DNA from: Bathymodiolus brooksi
Taxonomy: Eukaryota > Mollusca > Bivalvia > Mytilida > Modiolidae
Length of the DNA stretch: 64,000 nucleotides
Direction of reading: 5' to 3'
Assembly (NCBI GenBank): GCA_963680875.1
Contig: OY804586.1
Location: forward strand, 52,300,203-52,364,202
Made by a program: the position numbers and the translations under genes. The notes beneath the pieces were generated by a model that searched no databases, was not told the DNA's origin, and was given only the letters and a program-made list of their open reading frames with translations. Numbering within the stretch: position 1 is the stretch's first letter; every line of letters starts with the position of its first letter. This document shows, piece by piece, positions 1 to 10,221 of this stretch.

Positions 1-216
1 ATATCTCTAGTGGTTGTAGAGCTAATGTTGTCACGGTTACATTTTCAAATCGGGAAAAATTCACATCAAAATTGTGTACAGATTAAAAGATATAGGAAAA
101 AAATATAGTAATATTTTTCATTTGATCTTTGCATGAATGTTGGATCCTTTTGCTTTAAGACTCTTTACAGGTTGAATTTCAGCATCACTTGATTTCATTT
201 GTTTTTTTTCTTACAG
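1..216 (+). other. Intron upstream of the first visible FN3 exon
   Basis: AT-rich intron ending in a strong acceptor: a run of T followed by CTTACAG at 210-216. I see no further exon or recognisable repeat in it. The N-terminal exons of the gene (Ig domains and early FN3 domains in a DCC-type protein) must lie before the window. Confidence 0.7.
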
Positions 217-361
217 AATGTTATTGTATCGTGGAAACCTCCACCTGAGCACACTAGGAATGGTGAATTAATATTTTATCGCGTTGAATATAGAAGTAAA
301 CTTGACACAGTTACTAAGAACATGCTGGTTCCCGCCAAAAGAAATGAACTGGTACTGACAG
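217..361 (+). CDS. DCC/neogenin-like receptor, exon 1 of window (first half of FN3-a)
   Basis: Encodes 48 residues starting NVIVSWKPPPEHTRNGE, the B-C strand region of an FN3 domain (core Trp followed by a PPP loop), then a FYRVEYRS strand. From memory of the family this resembles the third FN3 domain of DCC/neogenin, where VSW.PPP..TQNG is followed by a Tyr-containing strand. It opens in phase 0 after CTTACAG and ends ACAG|GTAAAC in phase 1. The phase joins perfectly to the next exon at 1751. These proteins are single-pass receptors for netrin or RGM ligands, and FN3 domains form the membrane-proximal ectodomain. The assignment to this family rather than another FN3 protein rests on the whole exon series, not on this exon alone. 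Confidence 0.85.
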
Positions 362-707
362 GTAAACAAATAATTTTATATACCCCTGATGCTCATTAAA
401 ACATTCTTCTGTTTACTTCTAGATTTGTTCAGTGGTGATAGATCATTATATCAAGCCATGCTTGGATCAAACCAAACACTATAAAATTGGTATTTGCTGA
501 TTCAGATGCCAAACATATAATACAGTAGTATTAATTCATTAAAGTACCGCAAGATAGAGATCAATGATAGAATAAATTAAAAGAGTCCTCATCTGTCAAG
601 ATCAGAAGTATAGTTCAAGATTATGAGAGCATTGATGGTTTGTTCGAAATCAATTTTTCCGATATTGCATATTCCAACCGCTATTGTGTAACCTTTAGCA
701 TGCTTGT

Positions 708-896
708 CTGTATTCTACCTGTGCAATCAGTGCCTATCACCACTAACATTGTGAGTTTGAATCCTGCTCATGGTGAAGTGAACTCTATACAACATTAGGT
801 TGGTGGTTTTCTCCGATATTCCGGTTTTCCCCACCAATAAAACTGACCACCACGATATAGCTAAAATATTGTTAAACACCATAACCCTAACCATGT
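708..896 (+). repeat. SINE family B copy (5' truncated)
   Basis: Contains the family core 'cagtgcctatcaccactaa', a B-box-like GAGTTTGAATCC, the ACTGACCACCACGATATAGC segment and the tail 'ataaccctaacc'. The middle is partly deleted compared with the copy at 42310. It lies in the intron between exons 1 and 2. A short fragment of SINE family A (about 455-510) precedes it. Confidence 0.7.
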
Positions 897-1273
897 ATGC
901 TTGCTAAGTTTCACCTTTAGACGTCACATTGAGAACGCAGAGCAAGGTACATGTATGTCCAAATCAAAATAACATATCTTCTTCGTTAAAAATTGAACAT
1001 CTACTCTTTCCTCTTTGATCCAGCACTATAAAATCGAGTACAAGTATGTATGGCACAAAATTATTTGTTCTACCCGTTTAAACAGCTAAAAAATCATTTG
1101 GGCTGTGCCGAAAAAATAGTTAAAATAAACAACTAAAAATACCATACCAAAAAAACAGTTCCAAAATCTAACACATAAATTGTTGAAGCAAAGTCAAAAT
1201 ATCCCTAACACACATATACATTACCACTCACTTTCCTGATGTGGTACAGGCACTTCAATAAAAAGTGATGTGG

Positions 1274-1556
1274 TTAAGGTGGTACCTAACACTACAGGGA
1301 GATAACTCTTTAAAATCAGTTGAACGTTTTGATCATATGATGTTTGTATGCAGATTTCAAGCATCTCAGTGATCAAAACCACAGAGAGAAAAGCTGCTAT
1401 ATGTGGCTAGTGAATTTATAGCTCTGAGTCTGTTGGTTGGAATTTGTTAAAATTTTGATATTTATCGCAGTGGATATATTCAAACACACTGCCAAAAAAT
1501 TAAGAAAATTAAATGAGCAGATCAAATTTTACCTGAAGTCTATGGTACCACCTTAA
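1274..1556 (+). mobile_element. TTAA-flanked MITE, piggyBac-like, copy 1
   Basis: A 283-bp element with inverted ends TTAAGGTGGTACC ... GGTACCACCTTAA. Two related copies are at 37163 (opposite orientation) and 50335. All carry an internal 'agggagataactctttaaa' and a 'gatcaaaaccacagagag' segment. No transposase is encoded. TTAA at both ends fits piggyBac target choice; family assignment is inferred from the ends only. Confidence 0.75.
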
Positions 1557-1750
1557 ACTAGTTTTATGGGCCCAAACCTCCCATCTCAGTGAAATGATGC
1601 AGTCATAACAGAGGATGCAAACATATAGCATTTTCTTATAAAAGTAGAATGCCAATCCTCACATGTGTTACTGAGTAAGTAGGATTGTTGTAAAGAGTGC
1701 CGTGTCCTATTCTTGAACTTTATACGTCAATATATATTTGATTGGTTTAG

Positions 1751-1858
1751 GTTTAGAAGAGGGTGTGGTCTATCAGATGAGAGTTTCAGCTGTTACAGTT
1801 AATGGGACTGGACCATTTTCATCATGGGTCCAAATGGTTGTGGCTAATTCTGGAACTG
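1751..1858 (+). CDS. DCC/neogenin-like receptor, exon 2 (second half of FN3-a)
   Basis: Encodes about 36 residues including LEEGVVYQMRVSAVTVNGTG and then PFSSW. The run VSA-TVNGTGP-S-W is nearly diagnostic of the third FN3 domain of DCC and neogenin (F-G strands, with the tyrosine corner Tyr before the RVSA strand). It starts after TTGGTTTAG in phase 1 (G|GT = Gly) and ends GGAACTG|GTAAGG in phase 1, 108 nt in all. It completes the domain begun at 217-361. The intron between the two halves is 1.4 kb and holds SINE and MITE insertions. Confidence 0.9.
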
Positions 1859-1975
1859 GTAAGGTTGAAATGATCAGGCCAAGTAAAATAATACAAGTAC
1901 CTCTGTTTCTTCTAACATACTTAAAAAAAATAGAGTAGGCAAAACTTTAGAATTTTTTTTAGTTTTCACCTAGGT

Positions 1976-2266
1976 TATAAGGGACGGACCATTTAACTTG
2001 AAGGGGGGGGGGGGGGGGGTTATGGTTTTTTTCTAAAAAAATATTCTGATTCCCAATGTTGTTGAAAAAAATATTCTGATTTTGGTGGAGGAAAAAAAAA
2101 TAATCTGATGTCATATAACCTAATGTTGAATTCTGGAAAAAAATTCGTGCTTTGCACAACAAAAAAAATAATTCTAACTTTCGTGTTTGTTGTCTGAAAA
2201 AAAAATTCTGAACGAAACAAAAAACCATAACCCCCCCCTGCAAGTTAAATGGTCGGTCCCTTATAA
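1976..2266. mobile_element. MITE with TIR AAGGGACGGACCATTTAACTT, copy 1
   Basis: About 290 bp with long inverted ends: AAGGGACGGACCATTTAACT at the left and its complement AGTTAAATGGTCGGTCCCTT at the right, flanked by TTATAA-like sequence. Just inside each end is a poly-G or poly-C run and ATGGTTTTTT, with A-rich 'aaaatattctga' repeats in the centre. A second copy lies at 7091-7383. It has no coding capacity; open frames across it are low-complexity artefacts. Confidence 0.85.
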
Positions 2267-2279
2267 TACAGAACAAGGA

Positions 2280-3201
2280 TTTGATTTAAACAGTTATTGT
2301 TATTAACCTTTCAATAGAATCATTAGGGTTGGTGTGGACAATTAGGATTGATAGGGTTCACTGAAACACAGCTATTTATTTAGTTTTCATGTAGTAGAAT
2401 GTAACCTTACATGTAGGCCATCATGGATTTTAGAAAACCTTGTTAGTCTCCCAATTAATGCTTGGATACTTATTGTTTATGGTATGTTTTGTGAGGTTTT
2501 TGTTCCTTTCACAGAGCTATGAAATTGTCAAAGCTTTTCTCAGAATTCTCGTAATTCAGATATATATAATGTTTTAAAGTGTGTTAATAAACCTGGATGT
2601 CTTGTTGATCCTAAAATATTTTGTTTTTGTGTTGAGGCTACAAAAGATAAATATTTTAAAGGGTACAAACAGTGGTGGGTCCAAAATTATGAAATCAATT
2701 GAAAATAGGATTTATCTATTTTTATAGAAAGATAATTGGTAGTATAGTTCAATCATTATAATGATAAGTTTTTGGGATCCATTTGAAAGGAAAAAAGGAC
2801 CAAAGTTGGATAAAAGGGTCAAAGACCATCAATGAAGTGTTTTGTAACATTCCCTACCATTAAACTTGCAAAGTATTTGGTCACTATTTTTTTACTGTAT
2901 ATTTCATGTAAAGCTACATTTTTCAAAACATTATTCCAAAGTCAATTCTTGTTAGATTTCGTTGAAATTTTTACCAACAAAGGCAGAATTAAATATAGTT
3001 TTACACTGTAATTTCAGCATAAATTTATAATCTAAGAATTTTAAGAGTTTTGAACCTCAAAAACACAATACAATGACAGTACCTTTGAAGACAAATAATT
3101 TAAATTTCTGTTTAAATCGTGAATATTCAATATCAGTGCTTCAAAAAAAATATTTTAAAATAATTATCGAAAACTACATACGTTCATTATTTTGTTTTAA
3201 G
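2280..3201 (+). other. Intron sequence with nothing recognisable
   Basis: AT-rich intronic sequence between the MITE and exon 3. I found no exon-like reading frame, inverted repeat or repeat-family match on either strand. It ends with the acceptor TTTTGTTTTAAG. Confidence 0.5.
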
Positions 3202-3399
3202 TAATGAATCAGCCTCCAGAACCACCTACCAACTTGACAGCTGAACCTATACCCAATGGCATTGAGTTGATGTGGGCATCACTCCAGAATACCACTATCC
3301 CACTGAAAGGTTACATTATAGGTCATGGTCGCTTCCTTCCAGAGGTTTATAGAAAGATCCTTGGACCAACTGATTATAAATACACTCTTAAAGGCTTAA
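3202..3399 (+). CDS. DCC/neogenin-like receptor, exon 3 (first two thirds of FN3-b)
   Basis: Encodes 66 residues: V-MNQPPEPPTNLTA, an ELMWAS strand with the core Trp, and LKGYIIGHGRFLPEVYRK. The GYIIG-G segment is characteristic of the fourth FN3 domain of DCC/neogenin. I chose the acceptor TTTTAAG at 3201, because the nearby CAG at 3212 would put PPEPPTNL out of frame. It ends GGCTTAA|GTAAGT in phase 1. Its length (198 nt) is identical to exon 8 (38055-38252), which encodes a similar GYILGYG-containing piece; this suggests an ancient exon-pair duplication. Confidence 0.9.
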
Positions 3400-3421
3400 G
3401 TAAGTATCAAAAAGCTGTTAA

Positions 3422-3680
3422 TACAGTCAAACCTGCTTTAGTGACCACCTCTATTAAGTTACAGTCAAACCTGCTTTAGTGACCACCTCTATTAAGTTAC
3501 AGTCAAACCTGCTTTAGTGACCACCTCTATTAAGCAATAACTTGTATTATGTGACCTTGATTTTTATTTCCCTTTACAGTGCATTTCATATCAATTAAAC
3601 CTCTATTAAACAACCACCTGTCTTAAGTGATCATATTTCACTGTTCCCTTGGAAGGTCACATAAGACAGGTTTGGCTGTA
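3422..3680 (+). mobile_element. TIR element 'tacagtcaaacctg' with internal 38-bp tandem repeat
   Basis: Starts TACAGTCAAACCTG and ends in the complement CAGGTTTGGCTGTA. The left end is tandemly repeated three times with a 38-bp period (3423, 3461, 3499). Relatives are at 9577-9759, 49882-50055 and 62053-62260; the elements at 39596 and around 50225-50640 share a similar end. It begins only about 20 bp after the donor of exon 3. Confidence 0.7.
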
Positions 3681-3775
3681 TTTAATTTTGAAATTTGGGA
3701 GTGAAAATATGTTTCCAATGAGGTGGGGGGGAGTGGAGGTTGTGACTTATATGTCACCGCTAACAATCTGAAAAA

Positions 3776-4453
3776 ATGTTTTTCATAAAAAAGAATGGCC
3801 AACATAGATACAAATACCTTGTGCTAGGAAGAGACAGATCTTATTTTGTAAAACACCACTCTGATTCTACCAAAAAGTTCTCTGAATCTGATATCTTCAA
3901 CATGCTCAAGTTTTTGATTGACAACATATTTGTTATGTTTGGTGGACGTGTTTTTCAACAGCCAGTCGGCATACCTATGGGTACAAACTGTGCTCCTCTT
4001 CTCGCCGACTTGTTCCTTTATTCGTATGAGGCAGACTTCATACAGGGGCTTCTCAAGAAAAACGAAAAGAAGCTAGCCCAATCCTTTAATTTCATGTTCC
4101 GCTATATAGATGATGTCCTTTCACTAAATAATTCTAGGTTTGGTGATTTTGTTGATCGCATCTATCCCATTGAGCTTGAAATAAAGGATACCACAGATAC
4201 AGATAGGTCTGCTTCATACCTTGACCTACACCTCGAAATTGACAGTGAGGGTCGGTTAAGAACGAAACTTTACGACAAAAGAGATGATTTCAATTTTCCC
4301 ATTGTGAACTTTCCATTTATATGTAGCAACATTCCAGCAGCACCTGCATATGGAGTATATATCTCTCAGATGATACGATATTCCAGAGCTTGTGGTTCCT
4401 ATCAGGATTTCCTTGATAGAGGGTTGCTGCTAACAAGGAAGCTACTGAAGTAA
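3776..4453 (+). pseudogene. Penelope-like reverse transcriptase fragment
   Basis: A 225-codon open stretch encoding the palm and thumb of a reverse transcriptase. It shows the VGIPMGTNCAPLLADLFLY motif, the catalytic YIDDVL box, then SASYLDLHLEID and KRDDFNFPIVNFPF. I recognise this block as a Penelope-like or closely related endonuclease-deficient retroelement RT that is widespread in molluscs and other marine animals; subclass is uncertain. There is no intact N-terminus. After the stop at 4451 the protein continues in another frame (KSSLRKFYGRHHDLVDLFS, about 4455-4515), so the copy is frameshifted and dead. It sits in the intron between exons 3 and 4. Confidence 0.85.
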
Positions 4454-4850
4454 AGTTGAAGTCATCACTTCGAAAATTTTATGGTCGCCACCATGACTTG
4501 GTTGACCTTTTCTCATTCACGACTTATTACCGGGTTTGTAACTAGATTAACATGATGGGTGCCACTAGTGGAGCAGGAACTGCTTACCCTTTAGGAGCAC
4601 CTGAGTTCACCCCCCGGTTTTTAGTGGGGTTCGTGGTACTCAATCTTTAGTTTTATATGTATGTTTTGTAGATCGTTGTTTGTCCTTTTGTACTTTTTCT
4701 TTTGGCCATTGTGTTGTCTGTTCTTCTTCCATATACAGATTCTGATTGCCCCTTTGGTTTCTTCAAACTCTTCTTGATCGATGTATTCAAGCGTATTGCA
4801 AATATTCCATTTGTTATATGTTTCAAGATTCATTGTAAATTAACCATGTG
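4454..4850 (+). mobile_element. 3' region of the Penelope-like element
   Basis: Continues from the RT fragment through a frame-shifted C-terminus into an untranslated region. That region contains 'ggtgccactagtggagcagg', the 'ttaggagcacctgagttcac' segment and 'gattctgattgcccctttgg'. The same region occurs in reverse orientation, without RT, at 13020-13300, 42975-43400 and 54965-55140. This links those orphan copies to the RT element. Confidence 0.75.
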
Positions 4851-4936
4851 AACTTGGATTGCCATCCAGGAATAAATGGCATCTTTTAGTTTGGTCACAA
4901 TTTGTTTACTGTTTGAATCGGTTGCCAGTCTATTTT

Positions 4937-5660
4937 AGCTCACCTGACCCAAGGAATTAAAAGAATTGAAATTTAATTTTCATCCAATGATAATGGAGTT
5001 TTTTTGCAGTGTTCAGCTTAGCGAATTATTCATTGGCCATATAAAAATTGTTGCTATATTAATTTGAAAAGAGGTCTAATAAGGGGCTGAAATTCAGAAA
5101 TTTTGCTCATTTGAAAAGTATAAAGAATTTTTATTTTTCATCAAATTTTGGTGCGGTTTTTGTTGTTGAGTGGATTGTGTTGAGAGCTTTCGGTGATATG
5201 TCAGCAGATTTCCTCTATCTTATACAGTTTCCGAGATAAACTTGACCTAAAGATGTCGAAAAGATCCAATTTCCAAAACTTGAAAGTTTTAATTGTTCGT
5301 CCGATTTTAATGCAGTTTTTGTGATGTGTTCTTCTTAATGGGTTATTGATGGGCCATTAAAAAAAATTGCTATTTTATTTTGAAAACGAGTCTAAAAGGG
5401 ACCCAAATTCCAAAATTTTGCATATTTGAAAGGTATATAGAATTTTTATTTCTCATCCAACTTTGATGTGTTTTTCTTTGTTGTTTCATGGATTGTGTTG
5501 AGAGCTTTCGGTAGTATGTTGACTGATTTTGCCCAGAGATAGTAAATGGAATGGGATCAACAAAAACCAAATTCCAAAATTTGAAATTTCTTATTTTTCA
5601 TTCAATTTTAATGCATTTTTTTTCTAAATGCTAATGTACTCATCTTTTTTGTGTTAACTT
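4937..5660 (+). repeat. About 316-bp tandem duplication
   Basis: Starts with 'agctcacctgacccaagg' and contains two diverged copies of a ~316-bp unit. The landmarks 'gaaattttgctcatttgaaa' near 5097 and 'caaaattttgcatatttgaa' near 5411 mark the copies; each also has 'gtggattgtgttgagagctt' or a close match. No coding potential is evident. The 'agctcacctgaccca' end also occurs in the foldback element at 12098-12517. Confidence 0.65.
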
Positions 5661-5772
5661 TGAGTCATTACAGAAAATGTTGGTTTTTTTTTTTATCAAT
5701 ATGGGGGAAGGGGGTAAATATATGTTTTTCCACTTAAAACAACCTTTAGTTCATGTTGCTTTTGTTTTATAG

Positions 5773-5856
5773 GACCAAAGGCACAGTATATATTGACAAT
5801 TAGAGCTTTTAATGATTACGGGGAGAGTAAACCAACATATCTTAAAGCAAAAACAG
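5773..5856 (+). CDS. DCC/neogenin-like receptor, exon 4 (end of FN3-b)
   Basis: Encodes 28 residues, PKAQYILTIRAFNDYGESKP and then a threonine-rich end. It holds the tyrosine-corner Tyr and the IRAFNDYGES strand/turn that closes an FN3 domain, matching the ISLKAFNNAGEG part of the fourth DCC domain as I remember it. It starts after TTTTATAG and ends AAAACAG|GTCAGT, 84 nt, phase 1 to phase 1. It completes the domain begun in exon 3. Exon 9 (87 nt) is its counterpart in FN3-d. Confidence 0.88.
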
Positions 5857-5892
5857 GTCAGTGTCCAGAATTATATATACCAGGTATTGTCA

Positions 5893-5952
5893 ATTCCAGA
5901 ATTCATACCACGATGTAGCTGAAATACTGCTAAAGGTGGAGTTAAGCACCAA
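5893..5952 (+). repeat. SINE family B tail fragment
   Basis: Only the 3' part is present: a 'ccacgatgtagctgaaatac' segment and 'ggagttaagcacc', which match the end of the full copy at 42310-42580. Confidence 0.55.
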
Positions 5953-6078
5953 TCAATCTATTAACAAGAAAATTGCCCAACTGCTATTAGTTAAACCTAC
6001 AACTAATGAGAAATGAAATTCGTTTCGTTGTGGTTGCTTCATGAATATTCATGATTTTCTTCATGTAATCATATAAAG

Positions 6079-6197
6079 TCCATTATCAAAAATATGTCAC
6101 GAATGACCAAATAACACAGTAACTCAACGAATACGCGCAGCGCATGAGTGAGTTACAACGTTATTTGGTCACGAGTGACATATTTTTGATAATGAAA
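6079..6197. repeat. Foldback element (hairpin, ~45-bp arms)
   Basis: The left arm reads CATTATCAAAAATATGTCAC and then GAATGACCAAATAAC. The right arm is its complement, GTTATTTGGTCACGAGTGAC then ATATTTTTGATAATG. The loop contains 'gaatacgcgcagcgcatgag'. It has the form of a palindromic MITE. Confidence 0.75.
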
Positions 6198-6741
6198 CTC
6201 GTCAATTAGTTATAGTATTTATTATATAGATAAAAAAAAATGTTTCGAATCGAATTTAATATAAAATGAGTTTAATTGCACTATATTACATGTGTAGCGT
6301 AGGGATATACTATAATGTGTATCGCTTCAAAAAACATGGTGCCACCCACCCACGACAATAAAATAATTAAACTGCTTACCTTGAAATATTATTTTAGTTA
6401 AATTTGATCCAAATTGAAGTGTACACGAAGCCAAATAACATCTAATTTTTACGTTTCAAACTGGAAGTCTTCATATGACGTCGACAACGAAATGGCAAGA
6501 AATATAGCTAGAGTGAAAATAAAAATGGTAATTTCACTAGTGAAATTATCGTTTTTATTTAACTTGGAAATCACGGTATTTCATCGATATCTACGGTATA
6601 TAATACACATGTTTATTCAAGATGTTTTTTATTGTGTGATGCAGAACAGTTATATGATTTATCATTTATTATCTGACTGCTGTATTGGTTGAATAAAAGT
6701 TACAGCAAATACCACGCCTACATTGAATTATCTTTTCTTTG

Positions 6742-7010
6742 TGACCTCAGAATAGGGTTAGGATTAGGGTTATGGTGTTTAGCACCACTTTCAACAATAT
6801 TTCAGCTATATAGTGGTGGTCGGTTTTATTGGTGGAGGAAACCGGAGTACACAGAGAAAACCACCGACCTGCCGCAAGTCACTGACAAACTTTATCACAA
6901 AATATTGTATTGAGTATACCTCACCAATAGCAGGATTTGAACTGTGATAGACACTGATTGTACAAGTAGTTGTAACGCGATCACGACGGCCCCACGACGG
7001 CCCCACCCTT
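6742..7010 (-). repeat. SINE family B copy, nearly full length
   Basis: Reverse-oriented copy. It begins at its 3' tail ('gggttaggattagggttat' on +), passes 'caacaatatttcagctatat', 'aaaccaccgacctgccgcaa' and 'acaaactttatcac', and ends in the tRNA-like head near 7010. The TTAGGG-like tail is part of the SINE and not a telomeric repeat. Confidence 0.75.
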
Positions 7011-7090
7011 AGAATAGTATTGTATTCGGATGAATGTGGTGAGGGAGGATATTATTTACGAGTCGTCATTATGTTTATTGCAAGTGTATC

Positions 7091-7383
7091 TAAGGGACGG
7101 ACCATTTAACTTGAAGGGGGGGGGTTATGGTTTTTTTTCTAAAAAAATATTCTGAGTCCCAATGGTGCTGAAAAAAATATTCTGATTTTGGTGGAGGAAA
7201 AAAAAAAATAATCTGATCCAGAGTTTTTGTCATATAACCTAATGTAAAATTCTGGAAAAAAAATTCATTCACTCGACAAAAAAAATAAATATTCTAACTC
7301 TTGTGTTGTCCGAAAAAAAAATTCTGAAAGAAACAAAAAACCATAACCCCCCCGCCCCCTGCAAGTTAAATGGTCGGTCCCTA
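7091..7383. mobile_element. MITE with TIR AAGGGACGGACCATTTAACTT, copy 2
   Basis: Same architecture as the element at 1976-2266: identical inverted ends, poly-G/poly-C runs inside the ends and an A-rich centre. It is flanked by TA on both sides. Its internal sequence differs from copy 1 by small indels. Confidence 0.85.
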
Positions 7384-7404
7384 ACTCTGATACCAAAGGA
7401 AGCA

Positions 7405-7535
7405 AAACAACATCGATGGTTTAATGGGTAGTGTTGCTTCTCCTCAAGTGTACTAGATCATGAGTTCAACTGTTCTGTATGGGGCAAGCCAAAGACTATA
7501 GCATTGGCATCTCTGCTAAACATGCAAATTAAATG
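7405..7535 (+). repeat. SINE family A, diverged 5' fragment
   Basis: Contains 'catcgatggtttaatgggta', 'agatcatgagttcaactg' and 'gactatagcattggcatc'. These correspond to the tRNA-like head and the following segment of the full copy at 41391. Confidence 0.55.
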
Positions 7536-7568
7536 GAAAGAAACATTGTTTTTATAATACACTTTTAG

Positions 7569-7628
7569 GATCTAGGGAACAGTTTGAGTCATCAACAACG
7601 ATGGTACCGCCACCTAGTACAACACCAG
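7569..7628 (+). CDS. DCC/neogenin-like receptor, exon 5 (Ser/Thr/Pro linker)
   Basis: Small 60-nt exon encoding GSREQFESSTTMVPPPSTTP, phase 1 to phase 1, between ACTTTTAG and CAG|GTAGTT. It is low-complexity and rich in Ser, Thr and Pro. It occupies the position where DCC/neogenin have a flexible linker after the fourth FN3 domain. Because it is symmetrical it could be skipped without breaking the frame; whether it is alternatively spliced cannot be seen here. It is supported by splice sites, frame continuity and domain position. Confidence 0.7.
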
Positions 7629-7655
7629 GTAGTTTTTGTTATTTCTATAGACAAA

Positions 7656-7873
7656 TTGTTTTTTTTTTTGTGGATGCTTGATTTTAGCTTCATTCCCAAT
7701 ATTCATTGATCAGCGAAGAAAAAAATTCTCATAAATGGTCATCCTGTACAACAAGATTCATCTTGCATAGTAAGCTTGTATTGAATATTGAGTTGTGCTA
7801 CTACTCATTTGCTCAACTATAAAATCCAGCAGTTTGGAATATAATCATGAAATTAAGCATCCACGAAAAAAAC
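7656..7873. mobile_element. MITE with TIR TTTTTTTGTGGATGCTTGATT
   Basis: The left end TTTTTTTGTGGATGCTTGAT is matched in inverse orientation by AATTAAGCATCCACGAAAAA at the right. It is about 220 bp, non-coding, and begins 28 bp after the donor of exon 5. Confidence 0.65.
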
Positions 7874-7920
7874 ACTTGTACGATATCCATTAGAGAATCT
7901 GATCCTTTCAATGAATGCAA

Positions 7921-8157
7921 GTCAAATCACCCCACTGCAAAATCTACCCTGTAAATATCGCCCCCACATTTATCAAAATCGTTCCCCACTTAATTAATGT
8001 AATGGAGAAATTATTTTGATTATAAAATCGAACTATGTACAATATTTTTTCCCTCTATGTTTATGTATATTTTTTTATTAGAAAAAAAAGATTGAAGCAA
8101 TTTTGTTTAATATGGGGGCGACATTCAGGGGTCGATTTTGCAGTGGGGCGATTTGAC
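7921..8157. mobile_element. MITE with TIR GTCAAATCACCCCACTGC
   Basis: The left end GTCAAATCACCCCACTGCAA and the right end TTGCAGTGGGGCGATTTGAC are inverted repeats of about 23 bp. The element is ~237 bp, AT-rich and non-coding. Confidence 0.75.
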
Positions 8158-8342
8158 CAGGTACCCTTTCAACACACCTGGTTATACTCTTGACTTTTTG
8201 TTAGAGTTCGTATTGTCCATCCTTTTATATGCAAAATTTGAGATCATATTATGGTATGGTTGTGTTGTGGCTGATATTTTCTAATGTCTGACGTTACAAC
8301 TGCTGTATACAAATTCATATAATTTATCAATTATGTCAACAG

Positions 8343-9178
8343 AATTGGTGGATTAACGTTTAGCGTGCTTGCCTCGAGTGCAGTAGATCGTGGGTTTGAG
8401 CCTGGATAGGTACATCTTCGCTAACCAAGGCTTACGATCCGCTCTACTCATCTTCACCCTTGGCATCATTAGACAGATTTTCGAGGTCATACGGTGTTGG
8501 TTTATATGTAATGCAGCTAGTGGTAGCTGCAACCAATCAGAACACGCTTCACAAAAAGCACATGTTCTGTAGGAAAAGTGTCAACAAAATAAAAATGCGT
8601 GTACATATAAAATAATGTTGTAAGTTTGAAATAAAAGCACTAGCTTACCATTGAATAACAGTATGAGCCTCGTCAAATCTTCGCTTGGAAATCAGCCATA
8701 TTATAATCTCGAGTCAATTTTCAGGACATTCAAATAAAAGGAAATGAAAGCCTCTTGTCGATTGACTGAAAATGACATCATTACAAGGGGCGTAACTGTC
8801 AACATCCAGCAGGTGGCTGTGCGCCGGAATTACGAAAATCCGACTAACGATGCCAAGGGTGAAGATGAGTAGAGCGGATCGTATCCCTTGACTAGCGAAG
8901 ATGGGATAGCTTATACCAAAGACAATGAAATGAGTATTTGCTGATTCTCCGCTGAGGAAGTAAGAGTAATGATTGGTTGGATTGGAATCAGGATAATGTG
9001 TCCGAGTGGGGCGACAGGTCTATTCGCAGACTGTTGTTTCATTGACCTAGAACTGTAAAAATCCAATAAAGCGTGTTGATCCAGTACAAAGTGGACATCA
9101 TCATTAACCCATGTAATTTGTTCTCGCCTTGTAATACCTGAAGATTTGCTCATTTGGCGTTAAACAAGAATTACTTGC
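8343..9178 (+). repeat. SINE family A copy split by a MITE
   Basis: The head (8343-8410) shows tRNA-like boxes: TGGTGGATTAACG and the B-box-like GGGTTTGAGCC. The body resumes at about 8905 ('ataccaaagacaatgaaatg', 'ggataatgtgtccgagtggg') and ends in 'ggcgttaaacaagaattac' near 9170. The two parts together match the uninterrupted copy at 41391-41734. The interruption is the MITE at 8411-8904. Confidence 0.8.
8411..8904. mobile_element. MITE with ~59-bp TIRs nested in a SINE
   Basis: The left end reads ATCTTCGCTAACCAAGGCTT, then GATCCGCTCTACTCATCTTC. The right end is the complement, GAAGATGAGTAGAGCGGATC, then TTGACTAGCGAAGAT. The arms are about 59 bp with few mismatches and the element is ~494 bp in total. 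It interrupts SINE family A, so it inserted later. Confidence 0.85.
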
Positions 9179-9329
9179 GCACTCAAAGCAAAATCAATAT
9201 AATGTGTTATATTTGATCAAGCATTTTCCCCTGTTGTATGTAATTTTAAATAAAAGAAAATTGAATCTTTAGATTTTCTTACAAGTCAGTTATCATGTTT
9301 ATGTAAAGAATATTTAAACAGTGGTGGTC

Positions 9330-9515
9330 TACAATTTCACTAATATCAACAAATCAAACAATCACCTCACACATCAAATCATTGAACACAAAACCATGAA
9401 TTAAGGCATTATTAATTTAAAATCCATGTCATGGCTTGAGACAGACAAAAAAATGTGGCTGGGTCAAATCAATTATTGGGATCCTCCCCCTGCCACCACC
9501 TCCCTCTGATAATGG
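9330..9515 (-). repeat. Interspersed repeat 'gggatcc / accaatatcaacaaa'
   Basis: Landmarks are 'cactaatatcaacaaatca', 'catggcttgagacagac', 'aatgtggctgggtcaa' and 'gggatcc'. The same block occurs at 37443-37660, 42700-42960 (+ orientation), 56765-56960 (+) and partly at 61415-61505. It resembles a repeat I associate with mussel genomes; its class is unknown to me. Confidence 0.55.
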
Positions 9516-9576
9516 AATCTCCAATGACAATAAAGATACAGTGAAAATTGTACTAGAAATTTACAACATAATTTTA

Positions 9577-9759
9577 TACAGTCAAACCTGTCTTAAAGGG
9601 CACCTCTGTATAGCAAATCACTGTCTATAAAGGACAGTCTCATTATTCCCATTAATGAATAGTACATATAATTTCAACCTGTATCTAAAGGGTATCTGCT
9701 CATAAAGGCCACATTTTCAGGTTCTCTTGAGTGGCCTTTATATACAGCTTTGACTGTAT
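9577..9759. mobile_element. TIR element 'tacagtcaaacctg', copy
   Basis: Starts TACAGTCAAACCTGTCTTAA and ends AGCTTTGACTGTA. It is non-coding, about 183 bp, and from the same family as 3422-3680 and 62053-62260. Confidence 0.7.
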
Positions 9760-10221
9760 ATTCTATACACATGTATTACAATAAAGTACAGAGGATCAAC
9801 TGCATCAGCTGAGAAAGTACATGACATAGGAGGTTAAATAAAGGTCAGCTTTCAGTCAATGATTTGAACCTTATCAGTATCTGGGGGGATTGTAATTACA
9901 ATTTAATTACTTTGACACAGTTTCTTATATGTTACATACAGACACACTAAAAACCCTGCACAGCCACATGTTTTAAATGTACAATTTTGAAGAGAAATCT
10001 AAATCTTTTAATCAGTCTTTGTGCTAACCCACTTGCCCGAAGCCACAGACAAGTAAAACTGGATTCGGACAAGCGAAAATTATGACAGAATTTATTTGAA
10101 TAAATAATTTTTTTTTCTAAGTTTGGCTTTTGGGCAAGTAGGTGAAAAAAATTAAGGCAAAGACTGTTTAATTTTTTTACAAGACATTTATTGTTAAACT
10201 TGCTACCAGGACCTTTCATAC

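Noticed and set aside
3776..4453. Active reverse transcriptase gene
   Set aside because: It lacks the N-terminal half, is frameshifted at the C-terminus and sits inside another gene's intron; it is a dead retroelement fragment.
6745..6775. Telomere-like TTAGGG repeats
   Set aside because: They are part of the SINE-B tail and appear at every reverse copy, not as a tandem telomeric tract.
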